Part shown: positions 7,311 through 17,150 of the stretch, piece by piece | Numbering within the stretch: the first letter of the stretch is position 1 | Layout of the letters: the number at the start of each line of letters is the position of its first letter | DNA from: an uncultured Phycisphaerales bacterium | GTDB taxonomy: Bacteria; Planctomycetota; Phycisphaerae; Tepidisphaerales; Tepidisphaeraceae | Assembly: GCA_903871935.1 (NCBI GenBank) | Contig: CAIQIQ010000017.1 | Coordinates: 1 to 64,000, forward strand | Direction of reading: 5' to 3' | DNA: 64,000 bases | Notes under the pieces: model-generated | Seen by the model: only the letters and a program-made list of their open reading frames with translations | Told to the model about the DNA's origin: nothing | Databases searched by the model: none | Made by a program: the position numbers and the translations under genes

Positions 7311-10115
7311 CTACTGATCCGGATTCAGCGACTTGCTCTCTTGCACCACCGAGTCAATCGTCCGTTCCAGGCAACAGACGTCCACGGGCTTGGTCAGGTG
7401 AGCGGTGAAGCCGGCGTCACGGCTTTCCTGGATGTCGCTCTCCTGGCCATAGCCGCTCAGGGCAATGCCCGGCAGCTTCGAACCGTGCCGCCGAATCGCC
7501 CGCATCAGATCCACGCCGCTTCCATCGGGCAGCCCCAGGTCACTCAGCAGCAGGTCAAACGTCTGTTCATCAGCCAGTTTCAGTGCCGTTGCCACGTCGC
7601 CGGCCGTCTGCACCTGATGGCCGTGGGCCGCCAGCAGCCGTTTCATGATCTTGACCGTGTCGCCATGGTCCTCCACCAGCAAGATGCGTAAGGATCCGAC
7701 GATGACCGGCCGCGGCGAGATCGGCGATTCAGGGGGCTCGGGACCCACCGCCCCCGCCGGCACCAGCGGCAGCCTGACTGTAAACGTCGCCCCCTTATCG
7801 GCGCCTTCGCTGCTGGCGACGAGAGTTCCCCCATGCAAGTCCACCAGCGTCTTGCTGATGGCCAACCCCAAACCCAGGCCGCCGAACTGTCGCGTGGTCT
7901 GCCGCTCTCCTTGTTCAAATGCGTTGAACAGCCGCGGCAGCATGTCCGACTCGATGCCCTTGCCGCTGTCTTTGACCTCGACGATTACGTGCGCATCTGC
8001 GTCGTCACGGCAGCGGATCACCACGCAGCCGCCCGGTGGCGTAAACTTGACAGCATTCTTGATCAGGTTCCAGAAGACCTGTTGCAGGCGTGCGGTATCG
8101 GCATCCACCCAATACGGGGCCGATCCCATGTCGATGCTGAAGTCGAGCTTGCGCGCCTCGATGTCGGGCTTGCTGACTTCGACGGCCCGACGGATGACGG
8201 TGCCCAGTTCGACGCTGTGCCGATCCAATACGATCTTGCCTCGCTCAATGCGCGTGATATCCAGCAGATCGTCGATCAACCGGGCTTCCAGTTCCGCGTT
8301 GCGGCGAATGACCTCTAACTGTTCACTGGTATCGGCGTCAAATCGCCGGTCTTTCTGAAGCATGGAAACGGTTGCCAGCACAGGGTTCAAGGGATTGCGC
8401 AACTCGTGCGAAAGCACGGCGATGAAGTGATCCTTGGCCCTGCTGGCTTCTTCAGCGGCGCTCTTGGCGGCCGCCAGCGCCTGCTGGGCCCGCTTGCGCT
8501 CCTCCTCCACCTTGATCGCCGATACCGTCATGCTCAGCAACGCCTGTTCCTGCTCGTCCAGGACACGGTCTTGTGTATATACGACGCACAAGCTGCCTAT
8601 CATCGCCCCACCCACCTGGACCGCCTTGCCACAGTACGTCTGCAGTCCATACCTGCCCACATTGGGGTCGCTCCGAGCATACGCCGTCGCGGGAAGATCG
8701 CGGATGCATACCACCTCGTCGCGCCCGTCGCGAATCACGTCATAACAGATGTGGCCCTCCGGCAGATCGATGGCCAGGAAGTCAGCAGGAACATTCCATT
8801 GTCCCAGCGCGCACAGGTGGCCACCTTCAAGCCGGCTGTAGAGCGCACAGGTGGCACCCAACATCTCGCCACACAGGGCTACAAGGCGGTTGATGTTCTG
8901 GTCGGCATCGGGACCAAACGCGAGCCAACAGGCGTTGAGCTTCGCCAGTCTCTCCTGGGCACGCTTGCGCACGGTGATATCGTTGGCAGTGCCGAAAACG
9001 CCGATCACGTTGCCCGCCGCATCCAGTAGAGGAAGCTTGTTGGTCTCAAACCAGACGACGCTGCCATCCGCCTGCACTTGCGTTTCGACGATGCCCAGCT
9101 TGGGCACGCCGCCGTCCATCACTGCGCGATCATCGGCACGGTAGGCATCGGCTTCAAAGTGGGCCCAGGGCAGGTCGTAATCCGTCTTGTCGATCAGCGC
9201 ATCCGGGTCATCCAGCCCTGCCGCATGCGCAAAGGCTTTGTTGCAGCCCAGGAAAACGGAGTTGCGGTCTTTCCAGAAAACAACGCCCGGGAAATGATCC
9301 AGGACGTTCTGCAGCATCTGCCGCGAATTGAGTAGCGCTTCTTCCACCCGCTTCAACTCGCCCACGTCAGTGCTGGTTCCGAACCACTGCACGATCCGTC
9401 CCTGGGCGTCTTTGAATGGCTGAGCGCGCGTCAGGAACGGCCGGAAGATGCCATCAGCTCCGCGCAGGGGGAACTCCATCTCGAATGGCTCGCCAGAGAG
9501 GATCGATGCCTGCCATTGCCCCAGGACTTTGGGCAACATGCGTGGATCATGCACACTGTGCCAGCCCCACCCCTCCATCTGCTGCGGCGTGGTCCCGGTA
9601 TACTCGTGCCAACGGCGATTGTACCAGTGGATGTAGCCGTCGCTGTGGGCGATCCATGCCAGTTGCGGCATGGCATCGGCCATCGTCCGGAACCGCCGCT
9701 CGCTTTCTCGCAGTTCCTCGTGCCGTCGCTGCTCGCGAGTCAGCGCTGTCCGCTGCATGTGGGCCATCAAACTAACGCCCGTGCCTCCGACGAGGAAGAT
9801 CGCCAGTTGACCCATCGCCACCGGGTTCGTCCACTCGATGGTTCCCGGGGTCGCGTCGAAGACCATTTCGACGCAGAGGGCTGAAACAACGACCGCGAGC
9901 AGTCCCGGCCCCATCCCACCGAACGCCGCCGCCGCCACAACGGCCGGATAGAACGCCAGGTACGGAGTGGGCTCCAGAACCTGGGGCAACGTCCAGCACG
10001 CCAGCGCCCCCAGCGCTGTCACCAGCGCCGCCAGCATGTAACCGACCCAGCGTCTTGAGTGACCGTCCTGTTTGGCCTCGGTCATATCGGCCATGGAAGC
10101 TCCCGCAAACAACAC
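7311..10115 (-). CDS. membrane hybrid sensor histidine kinase (4 TM, PAS-PAS-GAF-HisKA-HATPase-REC)
   Basis: A 934-aa two-component sensor with its own receiver. Residues 22-120 form about four membrane segments of the DUF4118 type. PAS domains follow at about 140-255 and 262-385, and a GAF domain at about 390-540. The HisKA helix holds the phospho-acceptor His570 in SHELRNP. The ATPase domain (about 670-785) has the N box NLIKNAVKFT and the G boxes DSGKGI and GLGLGLAI. The C-terminal receiver (about 808-925) has Asp816, phospho-acceptor Asp859 in LLSDLGLPDG and Lys909. No DNA-binding regulator is adjacent, so the output partner is unknown. The start could also be the ATG at 10094 (MADMTEAK). 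Confidence 0.92.
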   Translation of the reverse strand: MLFAGASMADMTEAKQDGHSRRWVGYMLAALVTALGALACWTLPQVLEPTPYLAFYPAVVAAAAFGGMGPGLLAVVVSALCVEMVFDATPGTIEWTNPVAMGQLAIFLVGGTGVSLMAHMQRTALTREQRRHEELRESERRFRTMADAMPQLAWIAHSDGYIHWYNRRWHEYTGTTPQQMEGWGWHSVHDPRMLPKVLGQWQASILSGEPFEMEFPLRGADGIFRPFLTRAQPFKDAQGRIVQWFGTSTDVGELKRVEEALLNSRQMLQNVLDHFPGVVFWKDRNSVFLGCNKAFAHAAGLDDPDALIDKTDYDLPWAHFEADAYRADDRAVMDGGVPKLGIVETQVQADGSVVWFETNKLPLLDAAGNVIGVFGTANDITVRKRAQERLAKLNACWLAFGPDADQNINRLVALCGEMLGATCALYSRLEGGHLCALGQWNVPADFLAIDLPEGHICYDVIRDGRDEVVCIRDLPATAYARSDPNVGRYGLQTYCGKAVQVGGAMIGSLCVVYTQDRVLDEQEQALLSMTVSAIKVEEERKRAQQALAAAKSAAEEASRAKDHFIAVLSHELRNPLNPVLATVSMLQKDRRFDADTSEQLEVIRRNAELEARLIDDLLDITRIERGKIVLDRHSVELGTVIRRAVEVSKPDIEARKLDFSIDMGSAPYWVDADTARLQQVFWNLIKNAVKFTPPGGCVVIRCRDDADAHVIVEVKDSGKGIESDMLPRLFNAFEQGERQTTRQFGGLGLGLAISKTLVDLHGGTLVASSEGADKGATFTVRLPLVPAGAVGPEPPESPISPRPVIVGSLRILLVEDHGDTVKIMKRLLAAHGHQVQTAGDVATALKLADEQTFDLLLSDLGLPDGSGVDLMRAIRRHGSKLPGIALSGYGQESDIQESRDAGFTAHLTKPVDVCCLERTIDSVVQESKSLNPDQ

Positions 10116-10333
10116 GCGTCCGCGCTACGGCAGAGCGTGCATGATTGACGACACACACGTGCGATTCTACGCGCGCCGGTATGTGAAGTTCACCCGTGGT
10201 GGGCAAGCGCCGACCATCGACGGTATCGGCGACTTGCCCCAAGGATGAGCTTGCCGGGCCACCGACCCCGGACATGGGCGCAAAACACAACGGCATGCCA
10301 CCATACCATCTCAAACGGCACCAATAGTACCTG

Positions 10334-10510
10334 TCACCGATCCTTGGGCATGACAACCCAAAGGATGAGATAGACCAGTATCCCCGGGAACGCCGCCGAA
10401 AAAATGCTCAACAGAACGTACGCAACTCGCACCGCCGTGGCATCCCACCCCAGCCACCTGGCGATGCCTCCGCACACACCTGCCAGCATCCGATCCGAAG
10501 ATGACCGCAT
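10334..10510 (-). CDS. PspC-domain membrane protein
   Basis: A 58-aa protein consisting of little more than a PspC domain: RMLAGVCGGIARWLG, then a hydrophobic helix ending LVYLILWVVMPKDR. PspC domains occur in phage-shock and envelope-stress proteins. Its function when alone is unknown. I prefer the ATG at 10510 (MRSSSDRM), which has GGAG upstream; an in-frame ATG at 10552 would add 14 residues. It stands alone between the kinase gene and a PDZ lipoprotein, all on the minus strand. Confidence 0.8.
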   Translation of the reverse strand: MRSSSDRMLAGVCGGIARWLGWDATAVRVAYVLLSIFSAAFPGILVYLILWVVMPKDR

Positions 10511-10701
10511 CAAAGCTCCAGTAGCCACGCATGCCTCCTTATCGCACGGCATTCTACACCTATCCCCTCGCGTCCGCCGCTATGATCTCGCGCCGGCTTT
10601 AGAACGCCCCTGGAGCCAAGACGCCGCAATGGCAGAGCCGTCCGGCCGCATTCCCTCGTACGGCGGGTCGTGCAAGTGGTCACTGTCCGTGATGTCGCAG
10701 T

Positions 10702-11505
10702 CTACTCACCGGAGTTGCTCGCACCCAGCGTCACGGAGACCGTGCGCTTCTCTCCGCCGCGCAGATACTGGACGGATACAGTCTTTCCCGCGTTCTGCAG
10801 AACGGCGTTGCGCAAATCATCCGGTCCGCCAATCTGCACCCCGGCAACGTTCACGATCACGTCATCAGGCAGGATCCCAGCGTTCCATGCCGGCGTATTC
10901 CGCACGCAGCAGATGACCGCTACTCCCGCATTGAACCCCAGGCGTTTGCGATCGTCGACGTTCAACTCGCGCGGCAACGCCCCAAACGCGGGTGGCTCGA
11001 TTCGATGGGTATAGTAGATCGCCCGCTGGGCGTACCAGTTCTCCGCGTAAGGCATGTACGAGGTCTGCGGAACGTATGCCGTCTCCACGCGCGTTGCCCG
11101 GCGGCCGCCGAATCGATAGACGGACACCGGCTCGTAGGTCGTGTACGGCGTTGCTCCCTGCACCCTCTGCCCCAGCACACGAGACAGCAGCACAACCTCG
11201 GCGCCAACCTTCCTGGCCTGGTCGGTTAGTGCGCCATCGGACTCCAACGGGCCATAGAAACTCGACTCGCCCAGCGACACCCAGCCCTCCTCCAGGTACT
11301 GGATCTGCTCCTCTGGAGTCAGAGTTGACGCGATGATGCGCGGCCTGCCCGCAAACGCAACCAGGTTCATGTTGCGGTACTCGGTCAGCGCCGGCGGAGG
11401 CATCCCCATCGAACTATGGAACGATTGGGCGTACTCCGACTGGTTGCAGCCGCCCGTGGTCAGGCCAAGCAGCAACCCCAGCAAAGCCAACGGAAGCACT
11501 CTCAT
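10702..11505 (-). CDS. PDZ-domain lipoprotein
   Basis: A 267-aa secreted protein. The start at 11505 gives an ideal lipoprotein signal (MRVLPLALLGLLLGLTTGGC, Cys20), so I reject the longer frame to 11601. The middle (about 40-180) is an unrecognised domain rich in Tyr and Arg. The C-terminal 80 residues form a PDZ domain (LGFNAGVAVICCVR ... AGILPDDVIVNVAGVQI ... VSVQYLRGG), like those of HtrA and site-2-protease partners, which bind peptide C-termini. No protease domain is present, so it probably acts as an adaptor or sensor at the envelope. Confidence 0.8.
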   Translation of the reverse strand: MRVLPLALLGLLLGLTTGGCNQSEYAQSFHSSMGMPPPALTEYRNMNLVAFAGRPRIIASTLTPEEQIQYLEEGWVSLGESSFYGPLESDGALTDQARKVGAEVVLLSRVLGQRVQGATPYTTYEPVSVYRFGGRRATRVETAYVPQTSYMPYAENWYAQRAIYYTHRIEPPAFGALPRELNVDDRKRLGFNAGVAVICCVRNTPAWNAGILPDDVIVNVAGVQIGGPDDLRNAVLQNAGKTVSVQYLRGGEKRTVSVTLGASNSGE

Positions 11506-11757
11506 GCCTCCGATCATACCGGCCCAGCGGCATCCCGGCAGCACCGAATCCGGATGAGCGCTGCCCGAACTGGCCAAACCATTCGGTGAACCAGAAAACA
11601 CCGGGCTCTTCCTGAAACTTGAATTACGCGCTCTCTTCGATAATAACAGTGCCAGAAAGCAGTTGACGCCGACAGTGTTGACTTAGTGCGTGGTAGCATG
11701 CGCGGCAATCGAGGCGTCGTTGAAGTCTGGAGTGCGGTGATTCATCATCGCATTGGT

Positions 11758-11777
11758 GCCGGCGACTCGTCGCCGGC
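11758..11777. repeat. perfect 9-bp-stem palindrome upstream of oxidoreductase gene
   Basis: GCCGGCGAC-TC-GTCGCCGGC is a perfect hairpin followed by CGTATTTTA on the plus strand. It lies 20 nt before the start codon of the next gene, so it may affect that leader. It resembles the GCCGGCG palindrome inserted in the ATPase gene at 57662-57680. Confidence 0.6.
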
Positions 11778-11797
11778 CGTATTTTAGGGACAAACCC

Positions 11798-13036
11798 ATG
11801 AAAAAGATCGCAGTACTCGGATGTGGCGGGCGAGGTCAGGGATTCCTGGAGATGTTTCACGCTGCCGCTCCCAAGGCAGTGGTTGGCGCGATCGCCGAAC
11901 CGCGCGACGACGTGCGAAAACAGCTCGCCGAGAAATACAAGCTGTCGCCCAAGATGGTCTTCCGCACCTGGCAGGAGTTCGTGAAGCAGCCCAAGATGGC
12001 CGATGCCGTCTGCATCAGCACCATGGACCGAGATCACGTTGACCCGGCCCTTGCCTGCATGAAACTGGGCTATGACATGCTGCTGGAGAAACCCATGGCC
12101 GTCACCCTCAAGGACTGCCAGGCAATTGAGGCTGCCCAGCGCAAGAGCAAATGCATCTTCGGCGTATGCCACTCGCTGCGCTATATCAAGGGCTTCACGA
12201 AGGTAAAGGAAGTGATCGACTCCGGCGTGATCGGCCGGATCATGTCGGTGAATCTCACCGAACAGGTCGCCTGGTGGCATCAGGCCCACAGTTTCGTTCG
12301 CGGCAACTGGGGCAATGAGTCGCGTTCCTCCTTCATGCTGCTGGCCAAGAGTTGCCATGACATCGATTACCTGCAGTACATCATCGATCGCAAGTGTCTG
12401 AAGGTCTCGTCATTCGGATCACTGTCATACTTCACGAAAAAGAATGCGCCCAAAGGCGCCTCGGAGCGCTGCGTCGACTGCCCGGTGGAGCGGACCTGTG
12501 CATATTCGGCGATCAAGCAATACGTCTACGGCAACCGCAACCACTGGCCGGCGGCTTCGTGCTCCACTGACCACTCTGCCGAAGCGCACATGGAAGCCAT
12601 TCGCACCGGCCCATACGGCCGCTGCGTCTACAAGTGCGACAACGACGTTGTCGACCACCAGACGGTGAACATGCTTTTCGAGGATGACATCACCGTCGTC
12701 TTCACCATGACGGCCTTCACACAGGGCGGCGGGCGGTACATGCGCGTGCACGGCACTCTCGGCGAGATCTGGTTTGAGGAAGACACAGTCACCGTCAAGA
12801 CCTACGCAGACAACAACTCAGCGGCGATCCACATCGGTTCTGAGCCCGGTGGCCACGGTGGCGGCGATCAACGGATTGTCGATGAATGGATTGACGCCCT
12901 CTACAGCCGCGATGACAGCCGCCTCGTTGCCAATGCCCAGGAATCCCTCAAGAGCCACGCCGTGGTATTCGCTGCGGAGCGCTCGCGGCGGGAAGGCAAG
13001 ATGATGGATATGGCCGAGTTTTCATGCACTAAGTGA
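11798..13036 (+). CDS. Gfo/Idh/MocA-family oxidoreductase
   Basis: A 412-aa NAD(P)-dependent sugar or cyclitol oxidoreductase. The N-terminal Rossmann fold starts at once with MKKIAVLGCGGRGQGF (GxGxxG type). The dinucleotide/catalytic EKP motif is LLEKPMAVT at about residue 90, and DIDYLQYI near 190 supplies the usual acid. An insertion at about 220-270 has six Cys (CVDCPVERTC and following), as in the subgroup with a Cys-rich, possibly metal-binding loop. The substrate is not predictable. I chose the ATG at 11798, because the 15 residues before it would derive from a palindrome. No operon partner is visible. Confidence 0.88.
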   Translation: MKKIAVLGCGGRGQGFLEMFHAAAPKAVVGAIAEPRDDVRKQLAEKYKLSPKMVFRTWQEFVKQPKMADAVCISTMDRDHVDPALACMKLGYDMLLEKPMAVTLKDCQAIEAAQRKSKCIFGVCHSLRYIKGFTKVKEVIDSGVIGRIMSVNLTEQVAWWHQAHSFVRGNWGNESRSSFMLLAKSCHDIDYLQYIIDRKCLKVSSFGSLSYFTKKNAPKGASERCVDCPVERTCAYSAIKQYVYGNRNHWPAASCSTDHSAEAHMEAIRTGPYGRCVYKCDNDVVDHQTVNMLFEDDITVVFTMTAFTQGGGRYMRVHGTLGEIWFEEDTVTVKTYADNNSAAIHIGSEPGGHGGGDQRIVDEWIDALYSRDDSRLVANAQESLKSHAVVFAAERSRREGKMMDMAEFSCTK

Positions 13037-13100
13037 CCGGGAAACTCATTGCATAGGGTCTCTTCAGCACTGCCCCAAGCGGTGAAGCCCTGCGCTGCTC

Positions 13101-13163
13101 GTAGTGACGGCGCAAGCCGGCACGTATAGGTTGGCATGGCGTGGGGGCTTGCGCCCCCACTAC
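13101..13163. repeat. inverted pair of REP hairpins (BIME-like)
   Basis: On the plus strand GTAG (13101-13104) is followed by the stem TGACGGC-GCAA-GCCGGCA. On the minus strand GTAG (complement of 13160-13163) is followed by TGGGGGC-GCAA-GCCCCCA. Both have a GNRA-type loop. The pair lies between two convergent genes and ends 3 bp from the gyrA stop. Confidence 0.75.
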
Positions 13164-13166
13164 GAA

Positions 13167-15827
13167 CTACGCCTCACCGTCCTTGGATTCCGGCTCTGCC
13201 GAATCATCCACCGCGGGCGGTGGAGCGGGAGCAGCGGGATCGTCGTCCGCAGACGGCGCTTCGACCGCACCTTCCGCGGACTCCGTGTGCTCGGTCTCGG
13301 TGATATCCACGCGCGCCAGCGCCACCAACCGATCGCCATCGTCGATGCGGATCAGCCGGACGCCTGAAGCGCCTCGGCCGGTCTCGCGGATCTCCTTCGC
13401 CCGCGTGCGGATGATGATCCCCTTCTCGGTGATCATCATCACTTCGTCGTCCTCCTGAACCACCTTCATGCCCACGACCTCGCCGTTGCGGTCGTTGGCA
13501 TCAATGTTGATCACGCCGCGCGTGCCACGTCCCTTGCACGGATATTCTTCCAAAGGCGTGCGCTTGCCAAAGCCGTTCATGCACGCCGTGAGCACCTGAT
13601 GGCCTTCATTGCTGCCACCGGCCAAGACAAGCATCGACACGACCCCGTCGCCCTTGCGCTTGAAGCGGGCGCCGGTCACACCGCCGGCCTGCCGACCCAT
13701 CGCCCGGACATCGTTCTCGTCGAACCGGATCGCCAGACCGCTCTTGGTGCCCAGCATCACATGGTCCTTGCCGCTGGTGATCTCCACGCCGATCAGCGTA
13801 TCGTCATCATCCAGCCCGATCGCGATGATGCCGCGTCGGTTGATGTTCGCAAATGCCGAGAGCGCCGTCTTCTTCACCGTGCCCTTGGCAGTGGCAAAGA
13901 AGACAAAATGTTCATCCTTTTCGAGACTCTCAATCGCCAGCACATTGGCGATCTTCTCACCTTCCTGGAACTCCAGGAAGTTCGCGATCGCTCTGCCAGC
14001 ACTGGTTCGGGAGAGCTCCGGCACGTCGAACACGCGGCGGGTGTACATCCGGCCCTTGTTGGTGAAGAACAGGATGTGATCGTGTGTGTTGGCGACAAAG
14101 AGGTGCTCGACAAAGTCACCCTCGCGGCTCTCGGTGCCTTTGATCCCGCGGCCACCGCGGCTCTGCGAGCGGTAGGTGTCAATCGGCAGCCGCTTGATGT
14201 ATCCCTCATGACTGACTGTCACCACCACATCCTCGCGAGCGATCAGATCTTCCATGTTCAACCCGGTCACCTCGCCGGTGATCTGCGTGCGCCGTTCATC
14301 GCCATACTTGTCGCGGATCTCGAAGGTGTCTTCGCGGATAATGTCCATCACCAGGCCTTCATCGGCCAGAATCCGCTCATATCCCTCGATCTCTTCAGCG
14401 ACCTGGCGATACTCCTCAACCAGTTTCTCGATTTCCAGACCAACCAACTGAATTAACTGGAGCCGGCCGATGGCCTCGGCCTGTGCCTGGCTGAGCGAGT
14501 GCGGCCGATGCTCCACCCGTGCCATCAGGGCATGCGGAATCCGCGCGGCATAGGGATGATCGGCGGCAATCCGGAATGCCTTCTTGCGCAACTTTTCAAT
14601 CGCCTCGTCGCGTGTCTTGCTCGAACGGATCAGGCGCACCACCTCATCGATGTCGCACACCGCAAAGATCAGACCTTCCAGGATGTGCCCGCGTTGCTGC
14701 GCTTTTTTCAGCAGGAACTTCGTCCGCCGAATGATGACTTCCTTGCGGTGGGCAATGAAGTGCTGGATCAGTTCCTTCAATCCCATCGTGCGCGGCTGCC
14801 TGTTCACCAGGGCGATGTTGATCATCGACACCGTGATCTGACACGGTGTGTACTCGTAGAGCTGATTGATGATGACATTGGGATCGGCATCGCGCTTCAG
14901 GTCCACCACGATCCGGCACTTATGCTCGCGGCCGGAATGGTCGTTCACATCCGCGATTTCCTTGATGTCTTCCTTGGCGCACTCCGCGATCGCTTCGACG
15001 ATCGTTTTGCGGATGATTCCGTAGGGAATCTCCTCGATGATGACTGAGCTGCGGCCGTTCTTGTTCTCCTCAACGCTCATCTTGGCGCGCAGGGTGATCC
15101 GGCCGCGGCCGCTCTTATACCCCTCAATGATCCCATCTCGGCCGCAAATGGTGCCGCCGGTCGGGAAATCCGGACCGGGGACAATCTCCAGCAGTTCGGG
15201 CAGCGAACACTCCGGCTTGTCGATCACATGGACAATCGCGTTGCAGATTTCCTTCAGGTTGTGCGGAAGGAGGTTGCACGCCATGCCGACGGCGATGCCG
15301 GTTGAGCCGTTCACCAGCAGGTTGGGGAACTTGCTCGGCAGGACCAGCGGCTCTTCGCGCGTCTCATCATAGTTCGGCTGGAAATCGACAGTGTCGAGGT
15401 TGATGTCCTCGAGCATCTCCATGGCCGGGGAGTGCATGCGGGCTTCGGTGTAACGCATGGCGGCCGGCGGATCGCCGTCGCTGGATCCGAAGTTTCCCTG
15501 CCCGTCGATGAGCCGATAGCGCATCGACCATTCCTGAGCGAGGCGCACGAGAGTCGGATAGATCACCGCTTCGCCATGCGGGTGATAGTTACCGCTGGTA
15601 TCGCCGGCGATCTTGGCGCACTTACGATGTTTCGACCGCGGGCCAAGTCCCAGGTCATTCATTGCCACCATGATGCGCCGCTGCGATGGCTTGAGACCAT
15701 CGCGCACATCGGGCAGGGCACGATCCATGATCGTGCTCATGGCGTAGGTGAGATAGCTCTCCTGAAGTTCCGTCTCGATCGGCCGATCTTCGATACTTGA
15801 TTGTGGCGGAAGCGGGGTCTCCGACAT
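13167..15827 (-). CDS. gyrA: DNA gyrase subunit A
   Basis: The 886-aa breakage-reunion subunit of gyrase, which introduces negative supercoils with GyrB. The catalytic tyrosine is Tyr126 in AAMRYTEARM. The winged-helix region holds the quinolone-resistance segment YHPHGEAVIYPTL. The C-terminal beta-pinwheel contains a GyrA-box-like QSRGGRG, which favours gyrase over ParC. Residues after about 845 form an acidic, Pro/Ala-rich tail. At the positions of E. coli Ser83 and Asp87 there are Ala and Pro, which suggests reduced quinolone sensitivity. gyrB is not adjacent. An inverted REP pair follows the TAG stop directly. Confidence 0.95.
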   Translation of the reverse strand: MSETPLPPQSSIEDRPIETELQESYLTYAMSTIMDRALPDVRDGLKPSQRRIMVAMNDLGLGPRSKHRKCAKIAGDTSGNYHPHGEAVIYPTLVRLAQEWSMRYRLIDGQGNFGSSDGDPPAAMRYTEARMHSPAMEMLEDINLDTVDFQPNYDETREEPLVLPSKFPNLLVNGSTGIAVGMACNLLPHNLKEICNAIVHVIDKPECSLPELLEIVPGPDFPTGGTICGRDGIIEGYKSGRGRITLRAKMSVEENKNGRSSVIIEEIPYGIIRKTIVEAIAECAKEDIKEIADVNDHSGREHKCRIVVDLKRDADPNVIINQLYEYTPCQITVSMINIALVNRQPRTMGLKELIQHFIAHRKEVIIRRTKFLLKKAQQRGHILEGLIFAVCDIDEVVRLIRSSKTRDEAIEKLRKKAFRIAADHPYAARIPHALMARVEHRPHSLSQAQAEAIGRLQLIQLVGLEIEKLVEEYRQVAEEIEGYERILADEGLVMDIIREDTFEIRDKYGDERRTQITGEVTGLNMEDLIAREDVVVTVSHEGYIKRLPIDTYRSQSRGGRGIKGTESREGDFVEHLFVANTHDHILFFTNKGRMYTRRVFDVPELSRTSAGRAIANFLEFQEGEKIANVLAIESLEKDEHFVFFATAKGTVKKTALSAFANINRRGIIAIGLDDDDTLIGVEITSGKDHVMLGTKSGLAIRFDENDVRAMGRQAGGVTGARFKRKGDGVVSMLVLAGGSNEGHQVLTACMNGFGKRTPLEEYPCKGRGTRGVINIDANDRNGEVVGMKVVQEDDEVMMITEKGIIIRTRAKEIRETGRGASGVRLIRIDDGDRLVALARVDITETEHTESAEGAVEAPSADDDPAAPAPPPAVDDSAEPESKDGEA

Positions 15828-16150
15828 CGTTTTCCTTCATCTCCCGCCAGTCCTTGGCGAGTCGGTGGATTGTAACGGAAAAGGCCCAAACGAGGTAGGG
15901 CCAGACTCCCTTAGCTGTGAGTGTAAACCGTTATGACGCATACACTTACGGAGGCGTCGTTTTCTCCGGTTTTTACCTCGCCCGCACGGCAGCTTGAGCT
16001 TGCCGGCATTAGCGAACTTCATGCGAATTAATCAGACCCGCCGATACGGCAATAGCGATCTCGCCAGCAAAGGTAGGATCCTGCGGCCGCAAGAGCTGTT
16101 TCCGCATCTCCAGTTGGCTGACGCCGCCCTGAACCGTACACTTGGCCTCC
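15828..16150. other. divergent intergenic region gyrA / CPBP protease
   Basis: This 323-bp region separates two divergent starts and should hold both promoters. No confident -35/-10 pair was found. It contains AT-rich patches near 15920-15975 (including a TTTTCTCCGGTTTTTA stretch) that could be the upstream region of gyrA. Confidence 0.4.
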
Positions 16151-17134
16151 ATGGATGAGTTGGGCATCCGACCGATCCCGCCGCCTCTGCCACGGCTTCC
16201 GGCCATTCTCCGGCAAGTCGAGGCCATACCGCAAGTCCAGACAAAGCCGCAGGTCTGGCCCTGCTTCGTGCTGTTTGGCATCGAGATGGTCGTGACGCTC
16301 GCGGTGGGCATTACGGTCGGCGGCGCGGTCATGGCGCTGTATGGCGAGCAGGCGATCACCACCAGCGAAGGCTTGGTCCAGTACTATGGCGCATTCCTCG
16401 CGACGATTCCCGGCCTCCTTTCGACAACGCCAACTGGGTTGGCAGCGCTCGGGATGGCGATAGGAGCCGCGATTTTCTCCAAGACGCCATGGCAGCAGCG
16501 CCTGCGGCTTCGACCTGGCACCGGCCGATGGTGGGTCTGTATCCCGTCGCTCATTGGCATCCTTGCCCTGGGCCAGACAATGACCCAGACGATGCAACTC
16601 TGCGGCATTGCGCCGGGGCCGACCTTGACTGCCATAGCAACTGCCTTCGCATCGCTGACAGGGGCATCGCTGATAGTAGCCGTTGCTACCGTCGGTGTGC
16701 TGGCGGGCACGGCCGAAGAGTTGTTCTTCCGCGGCTATATTCAGAGCAGATTCCAGCAGCGCTGGGGGGCGCTGCTGGCAATCCTGCTGACCAGCGTACT
16801 CTTTGGCGTGCTGCATCTGGACCTGGTCCATTCACCCCTCGCGATGGGCCTCGGAGTTTACCTGGGCTATCTCGCCTTTCGGACCGAAAGCATTCGCTTG
16901 CCCATCTTTGCTCACGTAACGAACAACGCGCTCTCGGTCCTTATGGGCGCAAGTCACCCGGAAACGACGAGCAGCCTCGGCGAACTGGCGTTCTCTTTGG
17001 CGCTGCTTGTGGTGTCTGTACTGCTGATCCACATCGGCACGCGGCCGCGTTCCATTGCACCCATTGAGCACCCGATCCCGCAGACCACCAACGCCGCCGC
17101 CATCGACTCCCGCAACGAAACACCCTTACAGTAG
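16151..17134 (+). CDS. CPBP-family intramembrane glutamic protease
   Basis: A 327-aa polytopic membrane protein of the CPBP/ABI (type II CAAX endopeptidase-like) family. The catalytic signatures are AEELFFRGYIQ (EExxxR), FGVLHLD (FxxxH) and FAHVTNN (HxxxN), in order in the C-terminal half. About six to seven hydrophobic segments are visible. Bacterial members process prenylated or peptide substrates, or act in bacteriocin self-protection; the substrate here is unknown. I chose the ATG at 16151 (MDELGIRP) over a TTG three codons earlier. It converges with the FAH-family gene. Confidence 0.85.
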   Translation: MDELGIRPIPPPLPRLPAILRQVEAIPQVQTKPQVWPCFVLFGIEMVVTLAVGITVGGAVMALYGEQAITTSEGLVQYYGAFLATIPGLLSTTPTGLAALGMAIGAAIFSKTPWQQRLRLRPGTGRWWVCIPSLIGILALGQTMTQTMQLCGIAPGPTLTAIATAFASLTGASLIVAVATVGVLAGTAEELFFRGYIQSRFQQRWGALLAILLTSVLFGVLHLDLVHSPLAMGLGVYLGYLAFRTESIRLPIFAHVTNNALSVLMGASHPETTSSLGELAFSLALLVVSVLLIHIGTRPRSIAPIEHPIPQTTNAAAIDSRNETPLQ

Positions 17135-17150
17135 GCTCCAGCAGTTGCCG

